Positions 35,514-45,873 are shown, counted from the stretch's first letter. The stretch: DNA of 64,000 nucleotides from Candidatus Cloacimonetes bacterium 4572_55 (GCA_002084765.1 NBMB01000005.1:30255-94254), one strand, 5' to 3'. Program-made: numbers and translations. The notes: generated by a model from the sequence alone, not told the origin.

Positions 35514-36899
35514 TTGATTCATGCAACAATTGGGCAGATGGTGAAGTGGTGCAGCGGTACTGTCATTCACGGCGAGGCTGATCAAAATCCAACAGGCGTC
35601 TCAATTGATAGCAGGACGATCCGACCGGGCGAGTTGTTTGTCGCATTGCAGGGAACGGGAAGCGACGGTCATCTATTTGTCGAGGACGCTATGAGGAAAG
35701 GCGCATGCGCCGCGTTGATCTCCTCGAAATGGGCGGATGATTTAGATGGAAAGGAATTCCCGTCTGCACTGCTCATGTCTGACGATCCATTGATCGCGTT
35801 GCAAGAAATTGCTCGCTATTACCGCAAGCTCTTCGATATACCCTGCGTCGCTGTCACGGGTTCAAATGGGAAAACGACTTCGAAAGATCTCATCGCCCAT
35901 GTTTTTTCTGAGGAAAAATCGGTTCTATCAACAAAAGGGAATTTGAATAATCACATTGGAACGCCGTTGACATTGCTTGGTTTAAATCCAAATCACCAGA
36001 TGATGGTTGTGGAAATGGGCATGAACCGTCTGGGCGAGATTGACCGTCTGGCTCACATAGCGGCTCCGGACATGGGAGTGATAACCAATGTGGGACCCGT
36101 GCATCTGGAGTTCTTGAAAAGCGTCGAAAATGTTTATCAGGCAAAATTGGAACTTGCCGATCATGTGGAGCGACTTTTTGTCAACGGCGACGATCCGGTT
36201 TTGGTCCAACGGGCAAAAGAGCGTGTCTCCGGCGCGATCACTTATGGATTTTCAGAAACGTGCGATGTGCGAGCGACTGACATTATACCGACTCAAGACC
36301 GACTCGGCATGACTTTCCGAGTAGAGGGACGTGGCTATCGATTGAATCTCCCTGGTCGTCATAATCTCTATAGCGCATTGACCGCGATTGCCGTAGCTCG
36401 GCTTTTCGGCTATTCCCCGGAAATCATAGCGGAAGGTCTGATCAAGGCGAAAATTACCCGTTGGCGGAGTCAAGTCATCCGCGCTCAGGGCTACACCCTG
36501 ATAAACGACGCGTATAACGCCAATCCGGCTTCTATGGCAAATTCGTTAGGCATGCTTTGTGATTTCCCCGCTCAGGGCAAACGAATCGTCTTGCTCGGCG
36601 ATATGCTCGAATTAGGGGAAAAGTCCGTACAATACCATCGGAAACTTGGTGCTCAGATTGCAAAAAATCGAATAGACAGGCTCATCGCAATCGGACGCTA
36701 TGCATCCGAAATAGAAACCGGTGCTGTGGAAAATGGAATGCGTCCCGAGCGAATCGAATGCGAAGAATCTGGTCAAGCCGGCTTGGATCGATTGAGCGAC
36801 CGAATGCGGGGTCTGTTAAAGAGAGGCGATGTCGCTCTGATTAAGGGGTCTCGTAGCATGAAACTGGAAAAAATTGTGGGAAAATTAATCGAGAATTGA
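35514..36899 (+). CDS. murF: UDP-MurNAc-tripeptide:D-Ala-D-Ala ligase MurF
   Basis: 461 residues. Adds D-Ala-D-Ala to the UDP-MurNAc tripeptide. Motifs: SIDSRTIRPGELFVAL, VTGSNGKTTSKDLI, EMGMNRLGEIDRL, ITNVGPVHLEFL, INDAYNANPASM and GDMLELGEKS. TTG start at 35514 is supported by GGAG at 35502-35505 and by the conserved N-terminal alignment (IGQMVKWCSGTV). Confidence 0.95.
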   Translation: MIHATIGQMVKWCSGTVIHGEADQNPTGVSIDSRTIRPGELFVALQGTGSDGHLFVEDAMRKGACAALISSKWADDLDGKEFPSALLMSDDPLIALQEIARYYRKLFDIPCVAVTGSNGKTTSKDLIAHVFSEEKSVLSTKGNLNNHIGTPLTLLGLNPNHQMMVVEMGMNRLGEIDRLAHIAAPDMGVITNVGPVHLEFLKSVENVYQAKLELADHVERLFVNGDDPVLVQRAKERVSGAITYGFSETCDVRATDIIPTQDRLGMTFRVEGRGYRLNLPGRHNLYSALTAIAVARLFGYSPEIIAEGLIKAKITRWRSQVIRAQGYTLINDAYNANPASMANSLGMLCDFPAQGKRIVLLGDMLELGEKSVQYHRKLGAQIAKNRIDRLIAIGRYASEIETGAVENGMRPERIECEESGQAGLDRLSDRMRGLLKRGDVALIKGSRSMKLEKIVGKLIEN

Positions 36900-36911
36900 T
36901 ATAAAAAATCT

Positions 36912-38000
36912 ATGTTCTACTTTTTTTTATACCCTTTAAGTGAAAAAATATCGGCTTTTAATGTTTTTAAATACATTACATTTCGGTCTGCCTACGCCAC
37001 GATTACGGCACTCCTGATAAGCTTTTTAGTGGGACCCTATATCATCCGCCGCCTCCGAAAATGGAAAATAGAGCAGATTATTCGAATCGAAGGACCGGAA
37101 TCGCATCTGAAAAAAAGTGGCACCCCGACTATGGGCGGATTGATTTTGTTTGCCTCCATCCTTTTTCCGACGTTATTATGGGCGGATTTGACCAATCGCT
37201 ATATCCAGTTGATCCTCCTGACCACTATTTGGATGGCTGGCATCGGCTTTATGGACGACTATCTGAAAGTGGTTCACGGAAAATCTCAGGGGTTGATCGC
37301 CCGTTACAAAATGATTGGGCAAATTGGATTGGGGATAATAATCGGCATAGTTCTTTACTTTTTTCCGATGAATCCGGAGCTTGTGGGTAAGACCGTTATC
37401 CCGTTTTGGAAAGGTCGATTTCTCGACTTTAACGGTCTCTATATTCCATTTGTGATCCTGGTTGTCACCAGCTCTTCCAACGCGGTCAATCTGACTGACG
37501 GATTGGACGGGTTGGCGATCGGTCTTGTAGCCATATCCGCTGTCACACTCGCTGGATTTTGCTATGTCGAAGGGCATATCCGATTCAGCGAATATCTGAA
37601 TATCCCATATCTTCGAGGAATTGGCGAGTTGACGGTTTTTTCCTCGGCTCTCATAGGCGCGTCCCTCGGATTTTTATGGTTTAACTCGCACCCAGCCGAA
37701 ATATTCATGGGCGACACCGGCTCTTTGATGTTGGGCGGCATCATCGGCGTTTTGGCAATCTTGATAAAACAAGAATTATTGCTCATCATACTCGGCGGCG
37801 TTTTCGTAGTGGAAGCACTATCCGTTATCCTGCAAGTCGGGTCATACAAGATGCGAAACGGTAAACGAATTTTTAGGATGGCACCCATTCATCATCACTT
37901 TGAATTAAAAGGATGGAGCGAGACGAAAATAGTCACACGGTTCTGGATTATCGGAATCCTATTATCTCTCGTCACACTAAGCACCTTAAAATTGAGATGA
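36912..38000 (+). CDS. mraY: phospho-MurNAc-pentapeptide transferase MraY
   Basis: 362 residues with about ten membrane helices. Transfers phospho-MurNAc-pentapeptide to undecaprenyl phosphate, giving lipid I. Conserved cytoplasmic motifs: HLKKSGTPTMGGLILF, GFMDDYLKV, NLTDGLDGLAIGL, MGDTGSLMLGG and MAPIHHHFELKGWSETKI. Starts 12 bases after the murF stop. Confidence 0.97.
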   Translation: MFYFFLYPLSEKISAFNVFKYITFRSAYATITALLISFLVGPYIIRRLRKWKIEQIIRIEGPESHLKKSGTPTMGGLILFASILFPTLLWADLTNRYIQLILLTTIWMAGIGFMDDYLKVVHGKSQGLIARYKMIGQIGLGIIIGIVLYFFPMNPELVGKTVIPFWKGRFLDFNGLYIPFVILVVTSSSNAVNLTDGLDGLAIGLVAISAVTLAGFCYVEGHIRFSEYLNIPYLRGIGELTVFSSALIGASLGFLWFNSHPAEIFMGDTGSLMLGGIIGVLAILIKQELLLIILGGVFVVEALSVILQVGSYKMRNGKRIFRMAPIHHHFELKGWSETKIVTRFWIIGILLSLVTLSTLKLR

Positions 38001-38037
38001 AAAAGGGTTTTATGTTTGTTGAATTGGATTGAATAAG

Positions 38038-39432
38038 ATGAAATCAAAACAAAATCTAAAAGGAAAACGCGTCACAGTCATGGGGTTTGCCCGAAGCGGA
38101 CAAGCCGTTGCCCGGCTTCTCAACCGGCGGGGTGCTTGCGTATTTGTCAGTGATCTGAATAAAACCCCGATCCTGGTTCAAGCGCAGGATCGGTTTATCG
38201 AGATCGGAATCGACTCCGAAATCGGGCGGCACAGCAAACTCGTTTATCTAAATAAAGACCTGATCGTTCTCAGCCCCGGCATTCCATGTACCATTCCTAT
38301 TCTGCAGGAGGCGCGGGCGCGGCGCGTGCCGATCGTCAGCGAGATCGAGATCGCGTATCAGATGACAAATGCTACTGTGATTGGCGTCACCGGGACTAAC
38401 GGAAAATCCACGACGACTGCTTTGATAGGAGAACTGCTCAAACGCGCGGGATACGAAACTGAGGTTGCTGGAAATATCGGATACGCTGCGTCCAATGTCG
38501 CGACCGATTTGAGCGATAAGGGCTATCTCATCACGGAACTTAGCAGTTTTCAACTCGAAACTATTGATCAATTTCGTCCCCATATCGCGGTATTGCTCAA
38601 CATCACTCCCGATCATTTAGACCGCTATCCTTCCATGAAGGACTACATCTCGGCAAAAACGCGGATATTTAAAAACCAACATCGCAATGATTTTGCCGTA
38701 TTCAACGCGGACGATCCGCTTGTCCGGAAAGCCGCGTCGCATACTCGTGCAAAGCAGGTCGCTTTCAGCCTGGATAGTGCCTCGCAGAATCGCATCGTGA
38801 CTGTGGAGCAAAACAATCTCTATCTGAATGATCCGCAAGTTTCGCAGATGAATCATGGGAAAAAGACTCTGATATGTTCGATAGATGAGCTTAATTTGAA
38901 AGGCGCGCATAATTTGCAGAACGTTATTGCCGCGCTCACAGTGGCTCATTTGCTGAAGACGCGGGTCGATGTTATGAGAGATACTTTAACTGGGAAGCGA
39001 GGATTTAAGGGACTATCGCATCGGCTGGAATATGTCGCGACCAAAAATGGAGTCGCATATTATAACGACTCCAAAGCCACCACCGTTGAATCCACGCTGG
39101 CCGCGATCAACAGCTTTGAATCTGTTCTGCTCATTGTCGGCGGAATCGATAAAGGCTCGGATTTTTCACCCCTATATGACGCGGTTCGGAAAAGAGTCAA
39201 GGAATTGATATTGATCGGCAAGGCAAAAAAGAAAATATTTGCGGCTCTAAAAGGCGCGGCTCCACTCACTTTTGCCGATGATTTGGAAGCCGCGGTCGAT
39301 CGCATCTCCCGGAAAGGTATTCCAGGAGACATTGCGTTGCTCTCTCCGGCATGCGCCAGCTTTGACATGTTTGCCAATTTTGAAGACCGAGGCGACTGCT
39401 TTAGGCGTGTGGTCCATCAACTTAAAGACTGA
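38038..39432 (+). CDS. murD: UDP-MurNAc-L-Ala:D-Glu ligase MurD
   Basis: About 464 residues. Adds D-glutamate to UDP-MurNAc-L-Ala. Shows VMGFARSGQAVARLL, GVTGTNGKSTTTALI, ELSSFQLETI, LNITPDHLDRY, YYNDSKATTVEST and the LSPACASFDMF end motif. A TTG three codons upstream of ATG 38038 is an alternative start. Confidence 0.96.
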   Translation: MKSKQNLKGKRVTVMGFARSGQAVARLLNRRGACVFVSDLNKTPILVQAQDRFIEIGIDSEIGRHSKLVYLNKDLIVLSPGIPCTIPILQEARARRVPIVSEIEIAYQMTNATVIGVTGTNGKSTTTALIGELLKRAGYETEVAGNIGYAASNVATDLSDKGYLITELSSFQLETIDQFRPHIAVLLNITPDHLDRYPSMKDYISAKTRIFKNQHRNDFAVFNADDPLVRKAASHTRAKQVAFSLDSASQNRIVTVEQNNLYLNDPQVSQMNHGKKTLICSIDELNLKGAHNLQNVIAALTVAHLLKTRVDVMRDTLTGKRGFKGLSHRLEYVATKNGVAYYNDSKATTVESTLAAINSFESVLLIVGGIDKGSDFSPLYDAVRKRVKELILIGKAKKKIFAALKGAAPLTFADDLEAAVDRISRKGIPGDIALLSPACASFDMFANFEDRGDCFRRVVHQLKD

Positions 39433-39442
39433 AGAAAAACCT

Positions 39443-40591
39443 ATGAGACGCACATCTGCCGTTATTCCAGATATGACCCTATTTATCGCAATCGTGCTAT
39501 TAGTCAGTATCGGTTCCGTCATGGTGTACACTGCCAGTGCTGTCCTTGCCGCGGACAAGTTCGGCAGCGACACCTTCTTTCTGGAGCGACATCTCGTGCG
39601 AGCCCTGGTCGGCTTAGCCTTGATGGCCACAGTCATGCAGATCGATTATCGTTTCTGGAGAAAATTCTCCAAATCCTTTTTGCTAATCGGATTCATTCTT
39701 TTGATCGCAGTGCTTTTCCCCGGTGTGGGCGGACGCGCCTCCGAGATCACGGGAGCCAATCGATGGATCAAAATCGCTTCGTATACCATGCAGCCGGTGG
39801 ATATTGTCAAGCTGATAATAATTTTATGGCTTGCCGACTCCTTAGACCGGAAACGAGGTAAGCTCAGAAACTTTAGCCATGGCTTTCTCCCTCATATCTT
39901 TGTGGTCGTGATCACTTTTACCCTGATCGTAGTCCAGCCCGCGTTTGGATCAGCGTTTTCCTTATTAGCCATCTCCTTGACAATTCTTTTTGTTGCCGGC
40001 ATCAAAATTTTCCACATCTCCGCGCTGACCCTGTCCGCAGTCCCAATTTTGATCCTATTGGTCGTGCGCACCCCATACAGATTGACGCGGGTGCTATCTT
40101 TTCTGAACCCCAATAGCGATCCCTTAGGCGCGAGTTATCATGTGCGACAATCCCTTATCGGGCTGGGAAGCGGTGGATTTTCTGGCGTGGGATTGGGACA
40201 CAGCGTCCAGAAACTGCTCTATCTCCCCGAACCGCATACGGACTTCATTTTCACCATTGTCGGCGAGGAATTCGGATTTATCGGCGCGATGGGGATCCTA
40301 TCGCTCTACCTTCTCATCGGCTGGCGAGGGTATGCCGCAGCCCAAAACGCGCCGGATTTTTTTGGAAGATTGATGGCAATCGGTCTCACAGCTATGATTT
40401 TTTTCGGTGCTTTAATCAACGTGGCAGTCGTGACCGGAACCATCCCCGCGACGGGCTTACCACTTCCGTTAGTCAGTTTTGGCGGCTCCTCCATTATTTT
40501 TAATTTACTCGGTCTCGGCATATTGTTGAACATATCGCGGCATACGAAATCGGAAAAAGAGAGCTCGTTAACCTCGGATGTAAGTTCATAA
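39443..40591 (+). CDS. ftsW: septal glycosyltransferase FtsW (SEDS family)
   Basis: 382 residues with about ten membrane helices. Polymerises glycan strands at the septum together with FtsI. Motifs: TASAVLAADKFGSDTFFLER, GANRWIKI, VQPAFGSAFSLLAI, RQSLIGLGSGGFSGVGLG, PEPHTDFIFTIVGEEFGFIG and PLVSFGGSSIIFN. I set the start at ATG 39443, 10 bases after the murD stop, where the protein aligns with the family; a longer frame into murD is a shadow. murG, normally next, is missing. Confidence 0.95.
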   Translation: MRRTSAVIPDMTLFIAIVLLVSIGSVMVYTASAVLAADKFGSDTFFLERHLVRALVGLALMATVMQIDYRFWRKFSKSFLLIGFILLIAVLFPGVGGRASEITGANRWIKIASYTMQPVDIVKLIIILWLADSLDRKRGKLRNFSHGFLPHIFVVVITFTLIVVQPAFGSAFSLLAISLTILFVAGIKIFHISALTLSAVPILILLVVRTPYRLTRVLSFLNPNSDPLGASYHVRQSLIGLGSGGFSGVGLGHSVQKLLYLPEPHTDFIFTIVGEEFGFIGAMGILSLYLLIGWRGYAAAQNAPDFFGRLMAIGLTAMIFFGALINVAVVTGTIPATGLPLPLVSFGGSSIIFNLLGLGILLNISRHTKSEKESSLTSDVSS

Positions 40592-40638
40592 TTTTTTTTA
40601 TCTCGGGTTAATTCTCGAGCCAATAAGGGCCATAAGCC

Positions 40639-42024
40639 GTGTTTATACTAAATCGTTATAGAAAATTCCATTTTGTCGGCATCGGTGGAGCGGGAATGAG
40701 CACATTGGCAGAATTGCTTTTCTCCGACGGATTCCAGATATCCGGGTCCGATATAAAAGCGAGCGCACCCACGAGAGCCCTTGCCGAAAAAGGCGTCTCG
40801 ATCCATATAGGTCATGATGAAACCGGCGTCGAGCAAGCTGACATTGTTGTGATGACAGCCGCGGTGCATGAAGATAATCCAGAGATAAAGATAGCTCGAA
40901 AGATGAACATTCCGGTTATCAAGCGGGCTGAATTGCTGGGTCAACTCATGCGATTTTTCTACGGGATCGGCATCGCTGGGACGCACGGAAAGACTACGGT
41001 CACAGCAATGGTCGGATGGATGCTACACCGAGAGAGAATGAACTCGATTGTCGCTGTCGGGGGAGAGTTTGTGGATCATATACCGCTTCTCCCTGAAGGA
41101 GAAACCCGTTTTTTTGTCGCAGAAGCGGACGAATATGACCGCTCTTTTCTTCGCATGCACCCTTGCTTGTCTGTCGTCACCTCCATCGAACCAGAGCATT
41201 TGGAATGCTACGGCTCTTATGAAATTTTAGAAAACCAATTCGTAGAATTTGCCAATCGAACGCCATTTTTTGGGCGACAAATTGTCTGTATCGACTCCCC
41301 AGGCATCAAAAAATTGATACCCAGATTGCAAGGTCCCTTGACTACCTACGGTCTCTCCGATAAAGCTGATATCCAAGGAATCATCAAGGGAGATCGGAAA
41401 TTCGAAGTGCGACAACAAGGGCGTCGGCTCGGAGATGCGCGCATCCTCCTGCCCGGAACGCACAATCTCCTTAACTCGCTGGCGACTATATCGATCGGGT
41501 TGGAGTTGGGTGTGGAATTCTATGCAATTACCAACGCATTAAATCAATTTCGGGGCGTAAAACGCAGACTGGAATTAAGAAGCCGCTTGGATATGAATTT
41601 AGGAAGGAAAAAAGTCCGAGATCTACTTTTAGTAGACGATTACGCACATCATCCCACGGAGGTAAAGGCAGGTCTGACCGCGCTATCGTCAACATACCGA
41701 CGGCGGATAGTGTTGATTTTTCAGCCGCATTTGTATTCCCGAACCCAACAATTCAGCAAGGAATTCGCCAAATCCTTTCTCGCGGCGGACATCGCAATCA
41801 TCTCGAAAATTTTTCCGGCTCGAGAAAAGCCAATTCCCGGTATAAGCGGAGAGATGTTGGCGGAGCTCTCCCAAGAAATGGGACATCAGAACGTCTACTT
41901 TGCCGAGGATTTTGACCAAATTATGACACTGCTGGAAGAAGTCGCGCTAAAAAACGACATCATCGTAACCATGGGCGCTGGCGACATTAATCAGATTATC
42001 GACCGGCTGGAGGGGAAGAGATGA
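40639..42024 (+). CDS. murC: UDP-MurNAc:L-Ala ligase MurC
   Basis: 461 residues. First stem-peptide ligase. Shows FVGIGGAGMSTLAELL at the N-terminus (UDP binding), GIAGTHGKTTVTAMV, EADEYDRSFL, HLECYGSYE and DDYAHHPTEVKAGL. GTG start. The stop overlaps the ftsQ start (ATGA), so the two are translationally coupled. Confidence 0.96.
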   Translation: MFILNRYRKFHFVGIGGAGMSTLAELLFSDGFQISGSDIKASAPTRALAEKGVSIHIGHDETGVEQADIVVMTAAVHEDNPEIKIARKMNIPVIKRAELLGQLMRFFYGIGIAGTHGKTTVTAMVGWMLHRERMNSIVAVGGEFVDHIPLLPEGETRFFVAEADEYDRSFLRMHPCLSVVTSIEPEHLECYGSYEILENQFVEFANRTPFFGRQIVCIDSPGIKKLIPRLQGPLTTYGLSDKADIQGIIKGDRKFEVRQQGRRLGDARILLPGTHNLLNSLATISIGLELGVEFYAITNALNQFRGVKRRLELRSRLDMNLGRKKVRDLLLVDDYAHHPTEVKAGLTALSSTYRRRIVLIFQPHLYSRTQQFSKEFAKSFLAADIAIISKIFPAREKPIPGISGEMLAELSQEMGHQNVYFAEDFDQIMTLLEEVALKNDIIVTMGAGDINQIIDRLEGKR

Positions 42025-42923
42025 GCGGTGACGGAACGACAAAAGAGAGTCTTGACTCTTTGCTGATCCCAGTCACATCAAGCGTCGATCCTGAGGTTAC
42101 TGAATTACCCGTGATACCGGACTCGACACCAACGCCAGATTTCCCGGAATCTTCCCATCGGGAAAAAGGTGAGGGTATCCGCGGACTTACGAGATTGCGC
42201 TTTATTATATTGATATTTTCACTTTTGTTGGCAATTTTTGCCGGATTTGAAAGATGGTTGCATACCACGCCTCTATTTTCTTTAAAATCGATTTCTATCA
42301 GTGGCGCGCGCTATCTTTTGGAAGACGACCTGTTAAAAATCATTGATATTCCGTACGAAACCAATATATTTGGTGTCTCATTGGAATCATTACAAAAAAA
42401 ATTGGTCGCGCATCCTCGTATTAAATCGGCAACCGCGATTCGAGGGCTACCAGATAAGCTATCGATTCATGTTGAGGAGTTTATCCCGGTGCTTTTAATT
42501 CCGGTTGAAAATAAACTCTACGAAGTTGGTAAAGAAGGCCTGATTATGCCGCATATTGCTCCTGGTTTGTTAGTTGACCTGCCGATTGTGACCGGTCTTC
42601 ATATCAGCCAGACAACAAGCGGTCAATATATTGTAAAAGAGACGAAGTTGTTTGCCGCGGCTCTCCACGTTATGGACAAAGTTGAAAGCATCGAGGAGGG
42701 GTGGAGCCATGAAATTTCAGAGATCCATTTCGAGCCGACCAGCGAAAATTATGAAATAGCGATCTATACCATGACCCCGGGTCAAACAATAAAGCTCGAT
42801 TTACCTATTGCCGATAGACAACTTGAACGATTTAGGGTTGTTTATGATCAAATTGGTAGGTCGAAAGATCAGATAAAAAGTTTTGATTTACGGTTCAAAA
42901 ATCAGGTGGTTATCGTCAATTAG
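42021..42923 (+). CDS. ftsQ: division protein FtsQ
   Basis: 300 residues. A cytoplasmic N-terminal segment of about 60 residues, one membrane helix (LRFIILIFSLLLAIFAGF), a POTRA domain (SLKSISISGARYLLEDDLL) and the FtsQ beta domain (LPDKLSIHVEEFIPVLLI). It recruits FtsL/FtsB to the septum. No murB or ddl gene lies between murC and ftsQ. The N-terminal tail is Pro/Thr/Asp-rich and longer than usual. Confidence 0.9.
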   Translation: MSGDGTTKESLDSLLIPVTSSVDPEVTELPVIPDSTPTPDFPESSHREKGEGIRGLTRLRFIILIFSLLLAIFAGFERWLHTTPLFSLKSISISGARYLLEDDLLKIIDIPYETNIFGVSLESLQKKLVAHPRIKSATAIRGLPDKLSIHVEEFIPVLLIPVENKLYEVGKEGLIMPHIAPGLLVDLPIVTGLHISQTTSGQYIVKETKLFAAALHVMDKVESIEEGWSHEISEIHFEPTSENYEIAIYTMTPGQTIKLDLPIADRQLERFRVVYDQIGRSKDQIKSFDLRFKNQVVIVN

Positions 42924-42985
42924 CGAGACCGCGGGAAAGATCGGTTCATTTTCGTTTGCGTCCTTAGGTCCGAGGAGAAATAAAT

Positions 42986-44221
42986 ATGAGAGATGACGCC
43001 ATTGTGGGGCTGGATATTGGCACGACAAAAATATGCTGTATCATTGCCAAAATAGATGAGGAAAACAACCTTAAGGTGGTCGGCGTAGGAAAAGCACCGT
43101 CTGTCGGTCTGCGTAAAGGCGTAGTGATCAATTTGGAGCAGACTGTTCAATCGATCAAACGGGCGGTCAGAGAGGCGGAGCGGATGGCCGGCACATTAGT
43201 CAAGTCCGTATTTGCCGGTATTGCCGGCGATCATATTCGTGGAATCAACAGTCGGGGGGTGATTGCCGTGTCGCGAACCGACAGAGAGATCACCCCGTCC
43301 GACGTGGACAGGGTGATTGAGGCGGCAAAGGCAATAGCCATTCCTATGGATCGAGAGATCATTCATGTTTTGCCTCAAGAGTTTATCGTGGACGATCAGT
43401 CTGGAATCACGGAGCCCATCGGCATGGCGGGCGTCCGTCTCGAGGCGGAGGTCCATATTGTGACCGGCGCAGTCACATCCGCGCAAAATATATATAAGTC
43501 CATCACTCGCGCTGGGCTGGATGTGCGAGACATTGTTTTAGAGCCGCTGGCTTCTGCATACTCGGTATTGAATCCAGATGAAAAAGAACTCGGTGTCGTG
43601 TTGATCGATATTGGCGGCGGAACCACGGATTCGGCAATTTTTTTCGAGGGTAGCATACGGCATACATCGGTTATCGGGCTGGGCGGGAATAACGTCACAA
43701 ACGATATTGCGATCGGGCTGCGGTGCCCTGTGAATAAAGCCGAAGAGATTAAAAAAACGTATGGTAACGCGTTATCTACGTTAGTGCAAAATGACGAGAT
43801 CGTCCGCGTACCAAGTATCGGGGGACGCGAGGAACGGGACGTAGCTCGCCATGTGTTGGCGTCTATTATCGAGCCGAGAATGGAAGAGCTGTTCCAGTTG
43901 ACCCTTCGGGAGATAAAGAAAACCGATTATTCGGATTTGTTGGCGGCAGGCGTGGTGATTACCGGCGGTGCTGCCGGGTTGGAAGGAATTCCCGAATTAG
44001 GTGAGCAGATATTCGGAATGCCTGTCAAAATCGGATATCCCAACCTGAAAATGACCGGGCTGACAGAAATGATCACCGAACCGATGTACGCAACCAGCGT
44101 GGGGCTGATCCTATATGGGTTGGAACATCGGGATACTTTCAAAATTGAAAAAACTAGTGAGGAATCGCTTTTTGATCAGATATTGGATCGGATGAAAAGC
44201 TGGTTCGCTGATTTCTTTTAG
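42986..44221 (+). CDS. ftsA: division actin homologue FtsA
   Basis: 411 residues. Actin-like ATPase tethering FtsZ to the membrane. Motifs: VGLDIGTTKICCIIAKID, GVVINLEQTVQSIKRAV (1C region), VVLIDIGGGTTDSAIF and VVITGGAAGLEGI. The C-terminal amphipathic helix (LFDQILDRMKSWFADFF) is the membrane-targeting sequence. GAGGAG lies 8 bases before the ATG. Confidence 0.96.
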   Translation: MRDDAIVGLDIGTTKICCIIAKIDEENNLKVVGVGKAPSVGLRKGVVINLEQTVQSIKRAVREAERMAGTLVKSVFAGIAGDHIRGINSRGVIAVSRTDREITPSDVDRVIEAAKAIAIPMDREIIHVLPQEFIVDDQSGITEPIGMAGVRLEAEVHIVTGAVTSAQNIYKSITRAGLDVRDIVLEPLASAYSVLNPDEKELGVVLIDIGGGTTDSAIFFEGSIRHTSVIGLGGNNVTNDIAIGLRCPVNKAEEIKKTYGNALSTLVQNDEIVRVPSIGGREERDVARHVLASIIEPRMEELFQLTLREIKKTDYSDLLAAGVVITGGAAGLEGIPELGEQIFGMPVKIGYPNLKMTGLTEMITEPMYATSVGLILYGLEHRDTFKIEKTSEESLFDQILDRMKSWFADFF

Positions 44222-44283
44222 CTTCAATTATTTGATTTTTTGGTGAAACATTTCGACTCCGCTAATTTTGAGCGATAAACACC

Positions 44284-44312
44284 GATACTATTTGTCATAA
44301 TTTGATTATAAT
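44284..44312 (+). promoter_or_regulatory. possible additional ftsZ promoter
   Basis: A perfect TATAAT at 44307-44312 lies 35 bases before the ftsZ start, in the only sizeable gap (125 bases) inside ftsQ-A-Z. The -35 (GATACT, 17-base spacer) is poor, so a second ftsZ promoter is plausible but not secure. Confidence 0.35.
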
Positions 44313-44346
44313 AGTCTTCAATTACTCTTTAGAATAAGGAGAAAAT

Positions 44347-45546
44347 ATGAGCGTGAGATTTGAATTGGCTGATGAGGTCAATGATAGCGCAAAACTCAAG
44401 GTGATCGGCGTTGGGGGAGCCGGCGGAAATGCCGTAAATCACATGATCATGTCGGAGTTAACCGGCGTAGAATTTATTGCGGCGAACACCGATTCTCAAG
44501 CGTTGAAAATTTCTACTGCCAGCCATAAACTGCAGATCGGCAATAAATTAACAAAAGGACTCGGCGCGGGCGGCTATCCGGACACCGGAAAACGGGCGGC
44601 TGAGGAAGACCGTGAACTGATTGCCGAGGCTCTGAAAGGAGCGGATATGGTTTTTGTCACCGCGGGAATGGGCGGCGGAACTGGAACCGGAGCCGCGCCT
44701 GTGATAGCCGAAGTAGCAAAGGAGATGGGCGCGCTGACTGTCGCGGTCGTCACCAAACCTTTTATTTTTGAAGGGTTAAAGCGAAAACGGAATGCAGAAT
44801 CCGGCTTAAGCGAATTGAAAGAGCAAGTCGATACATTGATCGTGATTCCCAATCAACGGCTCCTTTCAGTTGTGGGCAAACAGACTCCGGTCAAGGACGC
44901 GTTCAAGATCGCTGACGACGTCCTGCTCCACGCCACCCGCGGCATATCGGATATTATCCTGAAGCCCGGTCTGATAAACGTAGACTTTGCCGATGTGCGC
45001 ACCATCATGCAGGAAATGGGCGATGCATTGATGGGAACCGGCTCTGGCACCGGAGAAAATCGTGCGATCGAGGCGGCGCAAGAAGCGATCTCCAGTCCAT
45101 TGCTGGAAAATGTGTCGATATCCGGCGCGGCAGGCGTGCTGATCAACATCACCGGAGGAGACGACTTGACTCTGTTTGAAATAAACGACGCTGTCTCGAT
45201 TATCCAAGAGGCTGCGGGAGACGAAGCGAATCTCATCTTCGGATCCGTGATCGACGAAGAGTTGGAAGGCACAATCTACGTGACTGTGATCGCTACCGGT
45301 TTTGGATCGGTGGATAGTGCTGAAAAAAGTCCAAAAAATGCAGGAGAAGGTCGGGTAATAGATTTTAATCCCCGCCTGCGAGAAAAAGAATATCGACGAC
45401 CCACAGTCATGCGCCAACCCATTACGAGGATTGAAAAAAATGAGGAGTTGATCGAGACCCTGGGGAAGGATCGGATGGGATCCACAGGCACGGACGACTT
45501 GGAGATTCCGACTTTTCTGAGAAAAAAGATGAAGAGAAGATTGTAA
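44347..45546 (+). CDS. ftsZ: division GTPase FtsZ
   Basis: 399 residues. Tubulin-like GTPase that forms the division ring. Motifs: [44 protein letters not shown] (GTP signature loop), [11 protein letters not shown] and [19 protein letters not shown]. The C-terminal peptide [12 protein letters not shown], which binds FtsA, follows a linker of about 50 residues. AAGGAG lies 8 bases before the ATG. Last gene of the division cluster. Confidence 0.98.
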   Translation: MSVRFELADEVNDSAKLKVIGVGGAGGNAVNHMIMSELTGVEFIAANTDSQALKISTASHKLQIGNKLTKGLGAGGYPDTGKRAAEEDRELIAEALKGADMVFVTAGMGGGTGTGAAPVIAEVAKEMGALTVAVVTKPFIFEGLKRKRNAESGLSELKEQVDTLIVIPNQRLLSVVGKQTPVKDAFKIADDVLLHATRGISDIILKPGLINVDFADVRTIMQEMGDALMGTGSGTGENRAIEAAQEAISSPLLENVSISGAAGVLINITGGDDLTLFEINDAVSIIQEAAGDEANLIFGSVIDEELEGTIYVTVIATGFGSVDSAEKSPKNAGEGRVIDFNPRLREKEYRRPTVMRQPITRIEKNEELIETLGKDRMGSTGTDDLEIPTFLRKKMKRRL

Positions 45547-45610
45547 GTAGAAAACGCGTTCTCACTGAGACCGTAGGAACGAGTAATGGAAATTTATCGG
45601 ATATCTATCG

Positions 45611-45663
45611 CAAGACGCCTATATCGAGAACGGCACTCATCCCGTTCAAAATTGGGCGTCTTG
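45611..45663 (+). terminator. nested hairpin after ftsZ, possible terminator
   Basis: Outer 9-bp stem CAAGACGCC (45611-45619) with GGCGTCTTG (45655-45663), and inside it a second perfect 6-bp stem GAACGG (45628-45633) with CCGTTC (45642-45647). It lies 65 bases after the ftsZ stop and before the tRNA genes. There is no T-tract after it, so a structured RNA or rho-dependent end is equally possible. Confidence 0.4.
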
Positions 45664-45790
45664 AGCTATATTTCCATAAAAAAATTTAAAATTATAGAAA
45701 AAAGTCTTGACTTTTTCTCCAAAATTATCTTTCTTTAGAAGATACATATTGATGGTTTTTGTTTTTGATGTTTTAAAGATATTTTGAGGA

Positions 45791-45865
<75 letters not shown>

Positions 45866-45873
45866 TTTTTTTA

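Noticed and set aside
39272-39442. N-terminal extension of ftsW into murD
   Set aside because: These codons overlap conserved murD sequence in another frame; ftsW homology begins at ATG 39443.
45707-45735. Promoter TTGACT before the tRNA genes
   Set aside because: No -10 hexamer at suitable spacing; the tRNA promoter could not be placed with confidence.
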